A DNA stretch of 64,000 bases from Thermoactinospora rubra (GCF_002093975.1 NZ_MSZZ01000033.1:62001-126000); one strand, 5' to 3'. Positions 48,485 to 57,201 are shown, counted from the stretch's first letter. Numbers and translations: made by a program. Notes: generated from the sequence alone by a model not told the origin.

Positions 48485-49594
48485 TTAGGCCATCACCCCC
48501 AGGGAGCGGAGCTTGGCCGCTTCCTCGGCCGGGATGCCCCACTCGGTCAGGTCCTCCAGCCGGGTGGCGGGGGACAGGTCGGGGTCCGGCGCGCCCAGCA
48601 GCCGGGGCGCGGGCCGCGGCTGGCTGACGCCGCCGACGTCCACGAACGTGCCGCGCGCCACGTTGTGCGGGTGCCGTACGGCCTCGCCCATCGACAGCAC
48701 GGGCGACACGCATGCGTCGGAGCCCTCGAAGAGGGCCTCCCACTCGGCGCGTGTCTTCTTGCTGAACTCCTCGGCCAGGCGGGCCTTCAGCGCGGGCCAC
48801 TGGGCGCGGTCGTCGCGGTCGGGCAGGTCCGCCAGCCCCATGAGCCGCACCATCTCGGCCCAGAACTGCGGCTCCAGCGAGCCGACCGCGACGTACCGCC
48901 CGTCGGCCGTCTCGTAGGTGTCGTACATCGGCGCGCCCGTGTCGAGCAGGTTGGTGCCGCGCTCGCCCCACAACCCGCTCTGGACCGCCTGGTAGAACAT
49001 CGCGAACAGCAGCGCCGCGCCGTCGACCATGGCCGCGTCGATCACCCGCCCACGCCCGGTCCGCTCCCGCTCGATCAGCGCGAGCAGCACGCCGTACGCG
49101 AGCATGAGGCCGCCGCCGGCGAAGTCGCCGAGGATGTTGATCGGCGGCGTCGGCTTGTCCCCGGCGCGGCCCAGCATGGACAGCACGCCGGAGATCGCGA
49201 TGTAGTCGATGTCGTGCCCCGCGGTGGGCGCCAGCGGGCCGTCCTGGCCCCAGCCGGTCATGCGCCCGTAGACCAGCCGCGGGTTGACGGCGTGCAGGTC
49301 TTCGGGACCGATGCCGAGCCGCTCGGCCACGCCCGGCCGGAACACCTCGATCACCACGTCGGCGTGCCCCGCCAGCTGCTTGAAGGCGGCCATGCCCTCG
49401 GGGGACTTCAGGTCCAGGCCGATCGTGCGCTTGCCGCGGTCCATCACGTCCCGGCGCGGCTTGTCGGTCACGGCGGCCACCCGGTCCACGCGAAGCACCT
49501 CGGCGCCGTGGTCGGCCAGCATCATCCCGGCGAACGGCCCGGGGGCCAGCCCGGCCAGCTCCAGCACGCGCACTCCGGCCAAGGGTCCACTCAT
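48485..49594 (-). CDS. CaiB/BaiF (alpha-methylacyl-CoA racemase-like) protein
   Basis: The 369-residue class III CoA-transferase-family protein starts GPLAGVRVLELAGLAPGPFA, with the typical VDRVAAVTDKPRRDVMDRGKR and the conserved ILGDFAGGGLMLAYG holding the active-site Asp, then GRVIDAAMVDGAALLF. It looks closer to alpha-methylacyl-CoA racemases, which invert 2-methyl branches before beta-oxidation, than to oxalate-type transferases. It lies upstream of a P450 on the same strand, fitting branched-lipid or sterol side-chain metabolism. Confidence 0.88.
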   Translation of the reverse strand: MSGPLAGVRVLELAGLAPGPFAGMMLADHGAEVLRVDRVAAVTDKPRRDVMDRGKRTIGLDLKSPEGMAAFKQLAGHADVVIEVFRPGVAERLGIGPEDLHAVNPRLVYGRMTGWGQDGPLAPTAGHDIDYIAISGVLSMLGRAGDKPTPPINILGDFAGGGLMLAYGVLLALIERERTGRGRVIDAAMVDGAALLFAMFYQAVQSGLWGERGTNLLDTGAPMYDTYETADGRYVAVGSLEPQFWAEMVRLMGLADLPDRDDRAQWPALKARLAEEFSKKTRAEWEALFEGSDACVSPVLSMGEAVRHPHNVARGTFVDVGGVSQPRPAPRLLGAPDPDLSPATRLEDLTEWGIPAEEAAKLRSLGVMA

Positions 49595-49692
49595 GACCAT
49601 CACTCTAGAAGATTGTTCTCCTCTCGTGCCAGGACCGCTGCCGGGGGATCTTTCGAGCCCGCCCGAATGGCGTCCGCGCCCGCTGAGCGTGT

Positions 49693-49706
49693 GGGAAACT
49701 CTTCCC
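49693..49706. promoter_or_regulatory. Palindrome GGGAAACTCTTCCC upstream of the kinase gene
   Basis: This GGGAA-N4-TTCCC inverted repeat lies 18 bases before the start codon of the kinase gene, near where a promoter should end. It could be an operator. No binding protein is suggested by context. Confidence 0.3.
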
Positions 49707-49723
49707 TTGTTGCGGAGGTTGAG

Positions 49724-51286
49724 ATGGTTGGACGGCTTATCGCCCGGCGCTACCTGTTGAGGAGCGAGCTCGGCCGAGGCGGCATGGGAGTGGTGTGGCA
49801 GGGCCACGACACCCTCCTCAACCGGCCCATCGCGGTGAAGGAGGTCCTGCTCCCCGCCGGGCTGCCGGAGCTGGACCGCGAGCGCCAGCTCCTGCGCACC
49901 ACCCGCGAGGCGCGCAACGCCGCCAAGATCAACCATCCGTCGGTCGTCGCCGTCTACGACGTCGTCGAGGAGGACGGCCGTCCCTGGATCATCATGGAGC
50001 TCGTCCAGGGCCGCTCCGTCGAGGAGGTCGTCGCCACCTCCGGCGCCCTGCCCATCCGGCAGGCGGCCGACGTCGGCCGCCAGGTCCTGTCGGCCCTGCG
50101 GACCGCCCACGAGCTGGGCATCCTCCACCGCGACGTGAAGCCCAGCAACATCCTGCTCACCCAGGAGGGCCGGGCCGTCCTGACCGACTTCGGCATCGCC
50201 ACCGCCGAGGGCGACTCCTCGCTCACCTCCACCGGCATGGTCACCGGCTCGCCCGCGTTCATGGCCCCCGAGCGGGTGCGCGGCGAGGAGGCCGGGCCCG
50301 CCTCCGACCTGTGGTCGCTCGGCGCGACCCTCTACGCGGCCCTGCTCGGCCGCTCGCCGTTCGAGCGCGGCGAGCCCATGGCCACGCTCACCGCGCTGCT
50401 GACGGAGGAGCCCGACTACCGGCGCATCCCGCCCGCGATGCACCCGGTGCTGCAGGGCCTGCTCACCAAGGACCCCGCGCAGCGCGCCGACGCCGAGGCC
50501 GCCGACCGCATGCTGGCCGCCATCGGCTCGCCCGCCCCGGCCCGGGCACGTGAGCGTACGGCGGGCCGTACCCCGTGGATCCTCACCGCGGCGGTCGTCG
50601 CGGCGGCGGCCGGGGTCGCGTTCGCGCTGCTGCGGCCCACGGGGGAGGCGGTTGTGCCGGTCGCGCAGCGGGCCAGCACCTCTCCGCTGCCGAGCCTGAC
50701 CCAGCCGGTCGCGGCCACCCCCACGCCGAGCCCCACGCCCACGCCGACGCGCAGCCGCCCGCCGCTGGTGCGCGCGTGGACCTCGCCGGCGGGCTGGTCG
50801 GTCAAGCGCCCGGCCGGGTGGCGGGGGAGCCGCAAGGACGCCTACACCGAGTGGATCAAGCCTGATAGGGGCGGACATTTCAGCATTCAGGAGCACTACT
50901 CCACCCAGGACCTCACCACCATCATGAACGGCGAGGCGGCGCTGCTGCCCGGCGGCGTGCTGCGCACCCGCAGGCCGGGCCCCGGCATGCTGGAGTGGGA
51001 GGCCCGCTGGACGGCTCCCGTCCCCTCGGCCGCCTGGGCGGTCCCCGGTGTGACCTACCGCCAGCTCAGCCGCGCGATCCTCGGCGGCGACACGGTCTAC
51101 GTGCTGTCCTGGACGGCTCGCGAGGCGGACTGGGGCAAGAGCGCGAAGCTGGGCCGCAGGGTGATCGCCAGCTTCGTCCCGCCGGAGCGGCCCGGCCAGG
51201 ACACGGAACAAGGCGACCAGAAGCCGGTGCAGCCGAGCCAGGAGCCTGGACAACCCAGCCAGGACCCCGGCCAGCCCGACCGGTAG
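49724..51286 (+). CDS. Transmembrane Ser/Thr protein kinase (PknB-like)
   Basis: The 520-residue protein has a complete kinase domain (about 8-265): ELGRGGMGVVWQG, IAVKEVLLP (ATP Lys), ILHRDVKPSNILL (catalytic loop), LTDFGIAT, and GSPAFMAPE. A transmembrane helix (about 283-302) leads to a Pro/Thr linker (about 320-345) and an outside domain (SPAGWSVKRPAGWRG onward), with a Gln/Pro-rich tail. There are no PASTA repeats. GGAGG five bases before ATG 49724 fixes the start. The outside domain probably senses a ligand, but I do not recognise it. Confidence 0.9.
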   Translation: MVGRLIARRYLLRSELGRGGMGVVWQGHDTLLNRPIAVKEVLLPAGLPELDRERQLLRTTREARNAAKINHPSVVAVYDVVEEDGRPWIIMELVQGRSVEEVVATSGALPIRQAADVGRQVLSALRTAHELGILHRDVKPSNILLTQEGRAVLTDFGIATAEGDSSLTSTGMVTGSPAFMAPERVRGEEAGPASDLWSLGATLYAALLGRSPFERGEPMATLTALLTEEPDYRRIPPAMHPVLQGLLTKDPAQRADAEAADRMLAAIGSPAPARARERTAGRTPWILTAAVVAAAAGVAFALLRPTGEAVVPVAQRASTSPLPSLTQPVAATPTPSPTPTPTRSRPPLVRAWTSPAGWSVKRPAGWRGSRKDAYTEWIKPDRGGHFSIQEHYSTQDLTTIMNGEAALLPGGVLRTRRPGPGMLEWEARWTAPVPSAAWAVPGVTYRQLSRAILGGDTVYVLSWTAREADWGKSAKLGRRVIASFVPPERPGQDTEQGDQKPVQPSQEPGQPSQDPGQPDR

Positions 51287-51302
51287 GCGGGCCGGCGGCC
51301 CG

Positions 51303-51386
51303 ATCGGCAGGCGGGTCGTGAGCCCGAGCCGGTGCGCTGATCGCGGTATCGGCAGGCGGGTCGTGAGCCGGTGCGCGGATCGCGGT
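51303..51386 (+). repeat. Imperfect tandem duplication (45 + 39 bp)
   Basis: The segment from ATCGGCAGGCGGGTCGTGAG to GATCGCGGT is present twice in a row (51303-51347 and 51348-51386). The second copy lacks six bases. It fills the gap between the kinase and dehydrogenase genes and looks like replication slippage. Confidence 0.75.
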
Positions 51387-51404
51387 TTCTGCCAGGATCG
51401 CCCC

Positions 51405-52349
51405 ATGACGCCGTGGAACATCCTCGCCCTCCCGCCCCTGCCCCTGGAGGTCCTGCGCGCCATCCTCGCGCCGCTCGGCGACCGGGTCGCCGTGTCGGTC
51501 CCGCGCTCCCGCGACCGCGCCGCCGTCCTCGACGCGCTCCCTGAGGCCGAGATCGTCATCGGGGACTGGAGCGGCGAGCTCACGCTGGACGCCGAGGCCG
51601 TCAAGGCCGCGCCCAGGCTCGCCTTCGTCCAGCAGCCCAGCGTCGGCGTCGACGGCCTGGACCTGGACGCCCTGGCCGCGGCCGGGGTGCCGGCGGCCAA
51701 CACCGCCGGGGTGAACGCCGTGTCGGTCGCCGAATGGTGCCTGGCCGCCGCCCTGGCGCTGAGCCGCAAGCTGGTCCAGGCCGACGCCGCCGTCCGCGCG
51801 GGCGAGTGGCCGCAGCAGACGCTCGGCCCGCGCGAGCTGTCCGGCGCCAAGGTCGGCATCGTCGGCTACGGCGCGATCGGGCAGGAGTGCGCCCGCCTGT
51901 TCGGCGCGCTGGGCTGCCAGGTGACCTACTGGACCAGGACGCCCCGCGAGGACCCGGCGTACGTGCCGCTGGAGACCCTGCTGGCCACCAGCGACGTGGT
52001 GGTCGTGGTCATCGCCCTGTCGGAGCGGACCCGCGGCCTGGTCGACCCGCGGGCGATGAAGCCGGGCGCCCTGCTGGTCAACGCCGCGCGCGGCGGGATC
52101 GTGGCCGAGACCGGCCTGGACCACCTGGGCGGGGTCGCGTTCGACGTGTTCGAGACCGAGCCGCCGCCGGCCGGGCACCCGCTGCGCGAGCTGCCCCATG
52201 CGCTGCTGTCGCCGCACGTCGCCGGGGTGACCGCGCAGTCGGCGGCCCGGCTGGTGGAGGCGGTGGTCGCCAACGTGACGGCCGCGGTGGAGGGACGCCC
52301 CGTGTCGCATGTGGTCAACGGCGTCGCGCCCACGATCGCAAGACGCTGA
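51405..52349 (+). CDS. D-2-hydroxyacid dehydrogenase family protein
   Basis: The 314-residue protein has a Rossmann NAD site, VGIVGYGAIGQECARLFGAL, the substrate-loop segment VQQPSVGVDGLD, the catalytic Arg in LVNAARGGIV, the Glu in VFETEPPPAGHPL and the His in LSPHVAGVT. It oxidises or reduces a 2-hydroxy/2-oxo acid pair. The substrate is not deducible. ATG 51405 is chosen; an in-frame extension upstream lies in the tandem duplication and is unlikely to be coding. Confidence 0.87.
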   Translation: MTPWNILALPPLPLEVLRAILAPLGDRVAVSVPRSRDRAAVLDALPEAEIVIGDWSGELTLDAEAVKAAPRLAFVQQPSVGVDGLDLDALAAAGVPAANTAGVNAVSVAEWCLAAALALSRKLVQADAAVRAGEWPQQTLGPRELSGAKVGIVGYGAIGQECARLFGALGCQVTYWTRTPREDPAYVPLETLLATSDVVVVVIALSERTRGLVDPRAMKPGALLVNAARGGIVAETGLDHLGGVAFDVFETEPPPAGHPLRELPHALLSPHVAGVTAQSAARLVEAVVANVTAAVEGRPVSHVVNGVAPTIARR

Positions 52350-52446
52350 CGCGGTGTTTCCCCACGTTTAACGACCCCGGTCTGGCCGAGGGCATGCCTG
52401 AGAGATAACGTCGTACGGACGATCTCTTGGGGGTGGAGGTAGGCCT

Positions 52447-53805
52447 ATGACGAGCATGGCGACACACCAGAGGGCCGTTGAGCAGATCAGGCAGTCCTAC
52501 ACCGAGCTCCCTGACGGCGCGGCGCCGCGGCTGGCCAAGCCGACCTCCAACCTGTTCCGGTTCCGGGACCCGGGCAGGTCGGCCAAGCTCTCGGCCCGCG
52601 ACCTCGACGAGGTCATCTCGGTCGACCCGGTCTCCATGACCGCCGAGGTCCAGGGGATGACCACCTACGAGCACCTGGTGGACGCCACGCTGCCGCACGG
52701 GCTGATGCCATACGTGGTGCCGCAGCTGAAGACCATCACCATCGGCGGCGCGGTCACCGGCCTCGGGATCGAGTCGACCAGCTTCCGCGACGGCCTGCCG
52801 CACGAGTCGGTGGAGGAGATGGAGATCCTCACCGGCGACGGCCGCATCGTCGTGGCCCGCGACGAGGGCGAGCACCGCGACCTGTTCCGCGCCTTCCCCA
52901 ACTCCTACGGCACGCTCGGCTACGCGCTGCGCCTGCGGATCAAGCTGAGGCCGGTCCAGCCGTACGTCCACCTGACCCACGTGCGCTTCTCCGACGCCCA
53001 CAAGTGCATGCTGGCCATGCAGGAGATCTGCGACGCGATGGAGCACGACGGCGAGCCGGTCGACTTCGTCGACGGGGTCTTCTTCTCGCCTGCCGAGATG
53101 TACATCACGGTCGGCCGCTTCGCCGAGCGCGCGCCGTACGTCTCGGACTACACAGGCATGCGCATCTACTACCAGTCGATCCGCACCCGCCAGCGCGACT
53201 GGCTGACGATCCGCGACTACCTGTGGCGGTGGGACACCGACTGGTTCTGGTGCTCGCGCGCCTTCGGCGTGCAGCATCCGGTGGTCCGTTCGCTGGTGCC
53301 GCGGCGCTGGCTGCGTTCCGACGTCTACCGCAGGCTCGTCGCCCTCGACAGGAAGTACGGCGTCACGGCGCGGCTCGACCGCTGGCGCGGCAGGCCGGTC
53401 AGCGAGTCGGTCATCCAGGACATCGAGGTGCCGGTCGAGAAGGGCGCGGACTTCCTGGAGTTCTTCCACGACAGGGTCGGCATGACGCCGGTGTGGATGT
53501 GCCCGCTGCGCTCGCAGTCCGAGTGGCCGCTGTACCCGCTGCGGACCGGCCGGCTGTACGTCAACTTCGGCTTCTGGGGCATGGTCCCGCTGCCGCGCGG
53601 CCAGTTCGACGGCTACTACAACCGGCTCATCGAGAAGGCCGTCCACGACCTGGACGGGCACAAGTCGCTCTACTCGACCTCCTTCTACAGCCGGGATCAG
53701 TTCTGGCGGCTGTACAACGGCGACGCCTACTGGCCGGTCAAGCGGGCCTACGACCCGGGAGGTCGCCTGCTTGACCTGTATGACAAGTGTGTACGGGGAA
53801 GGTGA
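52447..53805 (+). CDS. tmsA: FAD-dependent reductase TmsA (10-methylene to 10-methyl fatty acyl)
   Basis: The 452-residue flavoprotein has a PCMH-type FAD domain (VDPVSMTAEVQGMTTYEHLV; LKTITIGGAVTGLGIESTSF; PNSYGTLGYALRL) and a C-terminal domain rich in Tyr/Trp, as in DHCR24-like oxidoreductases. Paired with a cyclopropane-synthase-like methyltransferase four bases downstream, it matches TmsA. TmsA reduces the 10-methylene intermediate to make 10-methyl branched acids such as tuberculostearic acid, a marker of this actinomycete group. GGAGG precedes ATG 52447. Confidence 0.85.
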   Translation: MTSMATHQRAVEQIRQSYTELPDGAAPRLAKPTSNLFRFRDPGRSAKLSARDLDEVISVDPVSMTAEVQGMTTYEHLVDATLPHGLMPYVVPQLKTITIGGAVTGLGIESTSFRDGLPHESVEEMEILTGDGRIVVARDEGEHRDLFRAFPNSYGTLGYALRLRIKLRPVQPYVHLTHVRFSDAHKCMLAMQEICDAMEHDGEPVDFVDGVFFSPAEMYITVGRFAERAPYVSDYTGMRIYYQSIRTRQRDWLTIRDYLWRWDTDWFWCSRAFGVQHPVVRSLVPRRWLRSDVYRRLVALDRKYGVTARLDRWRGRPVSESVIQDIEVPVEKGADFLEFFHDRVGMTPVWMCPLRSQSEWPLYPLRTGRLYVNFGFWGMVPLPRGQFDGYYNRLIEKAVHDLDGHKSLYSTSFYSRDQFWRLYNGDAYWPVKRAYDPGGRLLDLYDKCVRGR

Positions 53806-53809
53806 GCAG

Positions 53810-55069
53810 ATGGCACTGGCGTCCATCTTCGAGAAGATCGTCGGTCCGGACACCGGCGTCGCGTTCGCGGCCTACGACGGCAGCAAGGCGGGCCCGGACG
53901 ACGCGGACATCCGCATCGAGGTGAAGTCGCCGATCGCGGTGGCCTACCTGGCGCAGTCGCCCGGCGAGCTGGGCCTGGCCAGGGCGTACGTGTCCGGGCA
54001 CCTCGACGTGCAGGGCGACATGTACACGCTGCTCGACCGCATGTGGACCATCACCACCGACGACCTGACGCTCGCCGGGAAGCTGGAGGCCGTCCGCTCC
54101 CTCGGCCTCAAGCCGCTGCTCATGCGCATCCCCCCGCCTCCCCAGGAGGTACGGCAGAGCACGCTGGCCAAGCTCGGCTCCCGCCACGCCAAGCAGCGCG
54201 ACGCCGAGGCCATCCACCACCACTACGACGTCTCCAACCGCTTCTACGAGTGGGTGCTCGGCCCGTCCATGGCCTACACCTGCGCCTGCTTCCCGCGCGA
54301 GGACGCCTCGCTGGAGGAGGCCCAGTTCGCCAAGTTCGACCTGGTCGCCAGGAAGCTCGACCTCAAGCCCGGCATGCGGCTGCTGGACGTCGGCTGCGGC
54401 TGGGGCGGCATGGTCATGCACGCGGCCAGGGAGTACGGCGTCAAGGCCCTGGGCGTGACGCTGTCCAGGCAGCAGGCCGAGTGGGCACAGAACGCGATCA
54501 AGGAGGCCGGCCTGGAGGGCCTGGCCGAGGTCCGGCACATGGACTACCGCGACGTCGCCGAGACCGGCTTCGACGCGGTCAGCTCCATCGGCCTGACCGA
54601 GCACATCGGCAAGGCCAACGTGCCGTCCTACTTCAGCTTCCTGTACGGCAAGCTCAAGCCGGGCGGCCGGCTGCTCAACCACTGCATCACCCGGCCCACC
54701 GGCAAGGAGAAGACCTTCAACAAGGGCGGCTTCATCAACCGCTACGTCTTCCCCGACGGGGAGCTGGAGTCGGTCGGCTGGCTCATCCGGCGCATGGAGG
54801 ACCTCGGCTTCGAGATCCGCCACGAGGAGAACCTGCGCGAGCACTACGCCAAGACGCTGCGCTTTTGGTGCGACAACCTCGACGCCCATTGGGAGGAGGC
54901 CGTGCAGGAGGTCGGCCAGGGCACCGCGCGGGTGTGGCGGCTGTACATGGCCGGTTGCATCGTCGGCTTCGAGCGCAACAAGGTCCAGCTGCACCAGGTG
55001 CTGGCCGTCAAGCTGGACGAGCACGGCCGCTCGGGCGTCCCGCTGCGCCCGCACCGCGACTGGCCGTGA
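53810..55069 (+). CDS. tmsB: SAM-dependent methyltransferase TmsB (cyclopropane-synthase family)
   Basis: The 419-residue protein has an N-terminal region typical of actinobacterial CFA-like enzymes (VAYLAQSPGELGLARAYVSG), then HHHYDVSNRFYEWVLGPSMA, the SAM site LLDVGCGWGGMVMHAA, and CITRPTGKEKTFNKGGFINR before YVFPDGEL. It adds a methyl group across the oleoyl double bond to give the 10-methylene acyl chain that TmsA reduces. ATG 53810 follows GGGGAAGG. Position and order match tmsAB in other actinobacteria. Confidence 0.87.
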   Translation: MALASIFEKIVGPDTGVAFAAYDGSKAGPDDADIRIEVKSPIAVAYLAQSPGELGLARAYVSGHLDVQGDMYTLLDRMWTITTDDLTLAGKLEAVRSLGLKPLLMRIPPPPQEVRQSTLAKLGSRHAKQRDAEAIHHHYDVSNRFYEWVLGPSMAYTCACFPREDASLEEAQFAKFDLVARKLDLKPGMRLLDVGCGWGGMVMHAAREYGVKALGVTLSRQQAEWAQNAIKEAGLEGLAEVRHMDYRDVAETGFDAVSSIGLTEHIGKANVPSYFSFLYGKLKPGGRLLNHCITRPTGKEKTFNKGGFINRYVFPDGELESVGWLIRRMEDLGFEIRHEENLREHYAKTLRFWCDNLDAHWEEAVQEVGQGTARVWRLYMAGCIVGFERNKVQLHQVLAVKLDEHGRSGVPLRPHRDWP

Positions 55070-55095
55070 GCCGAGAGCGAAAGACCGCGGGTCGA

Positions 55096-55101
55096 TACGA
55101 T
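55096..55101 (+). promoter_or_regulatory. Candidate leaderless -10 box of the NUDIX gene
   Basis: TACGAT is followed after six bases by the ATG at 55108; no Shine-Dalgarno is visible. The same spacing is seen at maf, DUF885 and the antitoxin gene. Confidence 0.4.
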
Positions 55102-55107
55102 CCGTCA

Positions 55108-55644
55108 ATGAGCGAGATGACCGAAACCACGCCCGCCTGGCTGTCCCCCGAGCAGCTGGAGTCCGTCCGCGCGCAGATGCCGGTCCTGTACGTCGACGCC
55201 GTGCCGGTCCGGGTCGACGAGGCGGGCGCGGTCACGCACGTCGGTCTGCTGCTGCGGATCGGGAAGGACGGGACGGTCAGCCGGGCCCTGGTCTCCGGCC
55301 GGGTGCTGCACCAGGAGCGGGTGCGCGACGCGTTGCTGCGCCACCTGGAGAAGGACCTCGGCCCGGCGGCGCTGCCGCGCGTCCCCGCCTCCCTGCAGCC
55401 CTTCGCGGTCGCCGAGTACTTCCCGACGCAGGGCGTCACGCCGTACCACGACCCGCGCCAGCACGCGGTGTCGCTGGCCTACGTCGTGCCGGTCGCGGGC
55501 GACTGCCGGCCCCGGCAGGACGCGCTGGACCTGGTCTGGTTCACGCCCGAGGAGGCCGCCTCGCCCATGGTGCAGCAGGAGATGACCGGCGGGCAGGGCG
55601 TGCTGCTCAAGCAGGCCCTCGCGCACGTCGGCTGCCTGCCCTGA
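55108..55644 (+). CDS. NUDIX-type hydrolase family protein (DUF4916-like)
   Basis: The 178-residue protein resembles the actinobacterial DUF4916 version of the NUDIX fold: PVLYVDAVPVRVDEAG, GKDGTVSRALVSGRVLHQER, then LEKDLGPAALPRVP and YHDPRQHAVSLAYVVPV. The classical GX5EX7REUXEEXGU box is not clearly intact; only VRDALLRHLEKDLG aligns with it, so hydrolase activity is uncertain. It lies 38 bases after tmsB but has its own likely promoter. Confidence 0.75.
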   Translation: MSEMTETTPAWLSPEQLESVRAQMPVLYVDAVPVRVDEAGAVTHVGLLLRIGKDGTVSRALVSGRVLHQERVRDALLRHLEKDLGPAALPRVPASLQPFAVAEYFPTQGVTPYHDPRQHAVSLAYVVPVAGDCRPRQDALDLVWFTPEEAASPMVQQEMTGGQGVLLKQALAHVGCLP

Positions 55645-55647
55645 GCC

Positions 55648-56277
55648 TCACCCCCACCTGCTGATCTGTTCGAACGCGGGCCGCCAGTCCCGGGCGTAGG
55701 TCTCCCGCAGATGCTCCGGGAAGCGCCCCAGGATGGCGGCCCTGCGCTCCTCGTCCATGCCGTCGAGCACCCAGGGCAGGTAGCCCCGCGCGTCGGGCCC
55801 GACGCGCCTGCTGTGCTCCTGCCCGAACTCCGTCCACTCCCGCTCGCCCAGCGTCGCGCCGATCAGCGGCAGGGCGTCGGTCTCCTCGTGCTTCAGATGC
55901 CCGGTCAGGTCGGTCGTGAGCTGGTCGACCAGGCCGCCGAGCCGTTCGTGCCCGGAGTCGGCGTCGGCCACCGCCGCGTCGATCGCCGCCAGCAGGGGGT
56001 CGATCACCGCGTGCTCGGCCTCCATGGCGTCGAGCAGCGCCAGGTCGTCGGGCCTGCCGGCCACCGCCCGCCGCATCGCGGGCCACAGCTTGTCGTCCTC
56101 CGAGGTGTGGTGGACGTGCAGGTAGCCCTTGAACAGCTCCCATCCCACGGCCGCCGCCAGCAGGCGGCGGGGGTCGTCGCCGGTCCGCGAGGTGATCCGG
56201 GCCAGGTGCGTCAGCTCGCGCCGGAGCGCGTCGTGCACCGCGAACATCATCGTCATGTCGAGCCTGGAATTCGTCAT
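55648..56277 (-). CDS. Hemerythrin HHE-domain protein
   Basis: The 209-residue protein has the HHE-type iron ligands: His in FAVHDALRREL, HVHHTSEDD, Glu/His in MEAEHAVIDPL and HLKHEE. The four-helix bundle likely binds a di-iron site for oxygen or nitric oxide sensing or storage. It is divergent from a MarR regulator with three repeated TTAACNNTCAA boxes between them, so it is a likely target of that regulator. The 3' end is three bases from the convergent NUDIX stop. Confidence 0.87.
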   Translation of the reverse strand: MTNSRLDMTMMFAVHDALRRELTHLARITSRTGDDPRRLLAAAVGWELFKGYLHVHHTSEDDKLWPAMRRAVAGRPDDLALLDAMEAEHAVIDPLLAAIDAAVADADSGHERLGGLVDQLTTDLTGHLKHEETDALPLIGATLGEREWTEFGQEHSRRVGPDARGYLPWVLDGMDEERRAAILGRFPEHLRETYARDWRPAFEQISRWG

Positions 56278-56286
56278 GTCACGACC

Positions 56287-56328
56287 TTAACCATCAATCC
56301 CATTAACCGTCAACATCTTAACTATCAA
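56287..56328. promoter_or_regulatory. Three TTAACNNTCAA boxes between hemerythrin and MarR genes
   Basis: TTAACCATCAA (56287), TTAACCGTCAA (56303) and TTAACTATCAA (56318) lie 16 and 15 bases apart and fill the AT-rich divergent gap. Each is nearly palindromic (TT[A]A-N3-TCAA), as expected for a winged-helix dimer. Confidence 0.6.
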
Positions 56329-56330
56329 CG

Positions 56331-57158
56331 ATGGATAGGATGCCGCACGTGGCGGACGACCTGCTGGAGCGATCGCTCGGACACCTGCTGCGCCGCGCGT
56401 ACCTGCTGTTCACGGCGGCGGACTCGCGCGAGTTCGTGGTGCTCGACGCGCTCGCCGACCAGGGCGGCTGCTCCCAGCAGGACCTGGCGGAACGGCTCGG
56501 CATCAACAGGACGATCATGGTCGGGCTCGTCGACCGGCTCCAGGCCGCCGGCTACGTGACGCGGGAGCGCAACCCGGCCAACCGCCGCGCCTACCTGCTC
56601 TCGCTGACCGATGCGGGCCGCCGGGCGCTCGGCGAGATGCGGGAGGAGGTGGCCGGCCACGATCTCAGCGTCACCGCCCACCTGACGCCCGCCGAGCGGC
56701 GACGGCTGAACGAGTTGCTGAGCCGGCTGCTCCCCGAGCCCGGCGACGCGGCCGTGCGGAGCACCGGCCACCTGGTCGCCCAGGCGCACCACCGGCTGCG
56801 CCGTATCGGCGACGGCCAGCTTGCGGAGCTCGGGCTGCGCACCCGCCACCTCGGCGCGCTGCTGACGCTCCAGCGCCTGGCCCCCTGCCCCCAGCAGGAG
56901 CTGGCGCGCCGGCTGGACATCACCGAACCCGGCGTCGCGCAGATCGTCGACGAGCTGGTGCGGGCCGGGCTCGTCGTCCGTGGCCGGGATCCGGACGACC
57001 GCCGCCGCTACGCGCTCGACCTGACCGGCCTGGGCCGCGAGCGGCTGGCCGAGGTTCGCCGTGCCATGGCGCGGATCCAGGCGGAGGTCCGCGGCATCCT
57101 GGGCGACGAGGCCGACGACGAGCTCCGGGCGCTGCTGCGCAAGCTCCTGGCGGGCTGA
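56331..57158 (+). CDS. MarR-family regulator with two fused winged-helix domains
   Basis: The 275-residue protein contains two MarR DNA-binding modules in tandem. The first (about 35-100) has QQDLAERLGINRTIMVGLVD and NRRAYLLSLTDAGRRAL; the second (about 175-250) has QQELARRLDITEPGVAQIVD and DRRRYALDLTGLGRERL. A usual MarR protein has one module and works as a dimer, so this looks like a covalent dimer. ATG 56331 or 56340 may start it. It probably represses itself and the hemerythrin gene. Confidence 0.85.
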   Translation: MDRMPHVADDLLERSLGHLLRRAYLLFTAADSREFVVLDALADQGGCSQQDLAERLGINRTIMVGLVDRLQAAGYVTRERNPANRRAYLLSLTDAGRRALGEMREEVAGHDLSVTAHLTPAERRRLNELLSRLLPEPGDAAVRSTGHLVAQAHHRLRRIGDGQLAELGLRTRHLGALLTLQRLAPCPQQELARRLDITEPGVAQIVDELVRAGLVVRGRDPDDRRRYALDLTGLGRERLAEVRRAMARIQAEVRGILGDEADDELRALLRKLLAG

Positions 57159-57201
57159 AACCCTGGCGACATTGGTCCGGATCTGACGCTATCGTGCCTG
57201 C

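Noticed and set aside
48971..51859. Large open frame antisense to the kinase and CaiB genes
   Set aside because: Only the part from 48485 to 49594 matches a family; the rest is shadow of the kinase gene.
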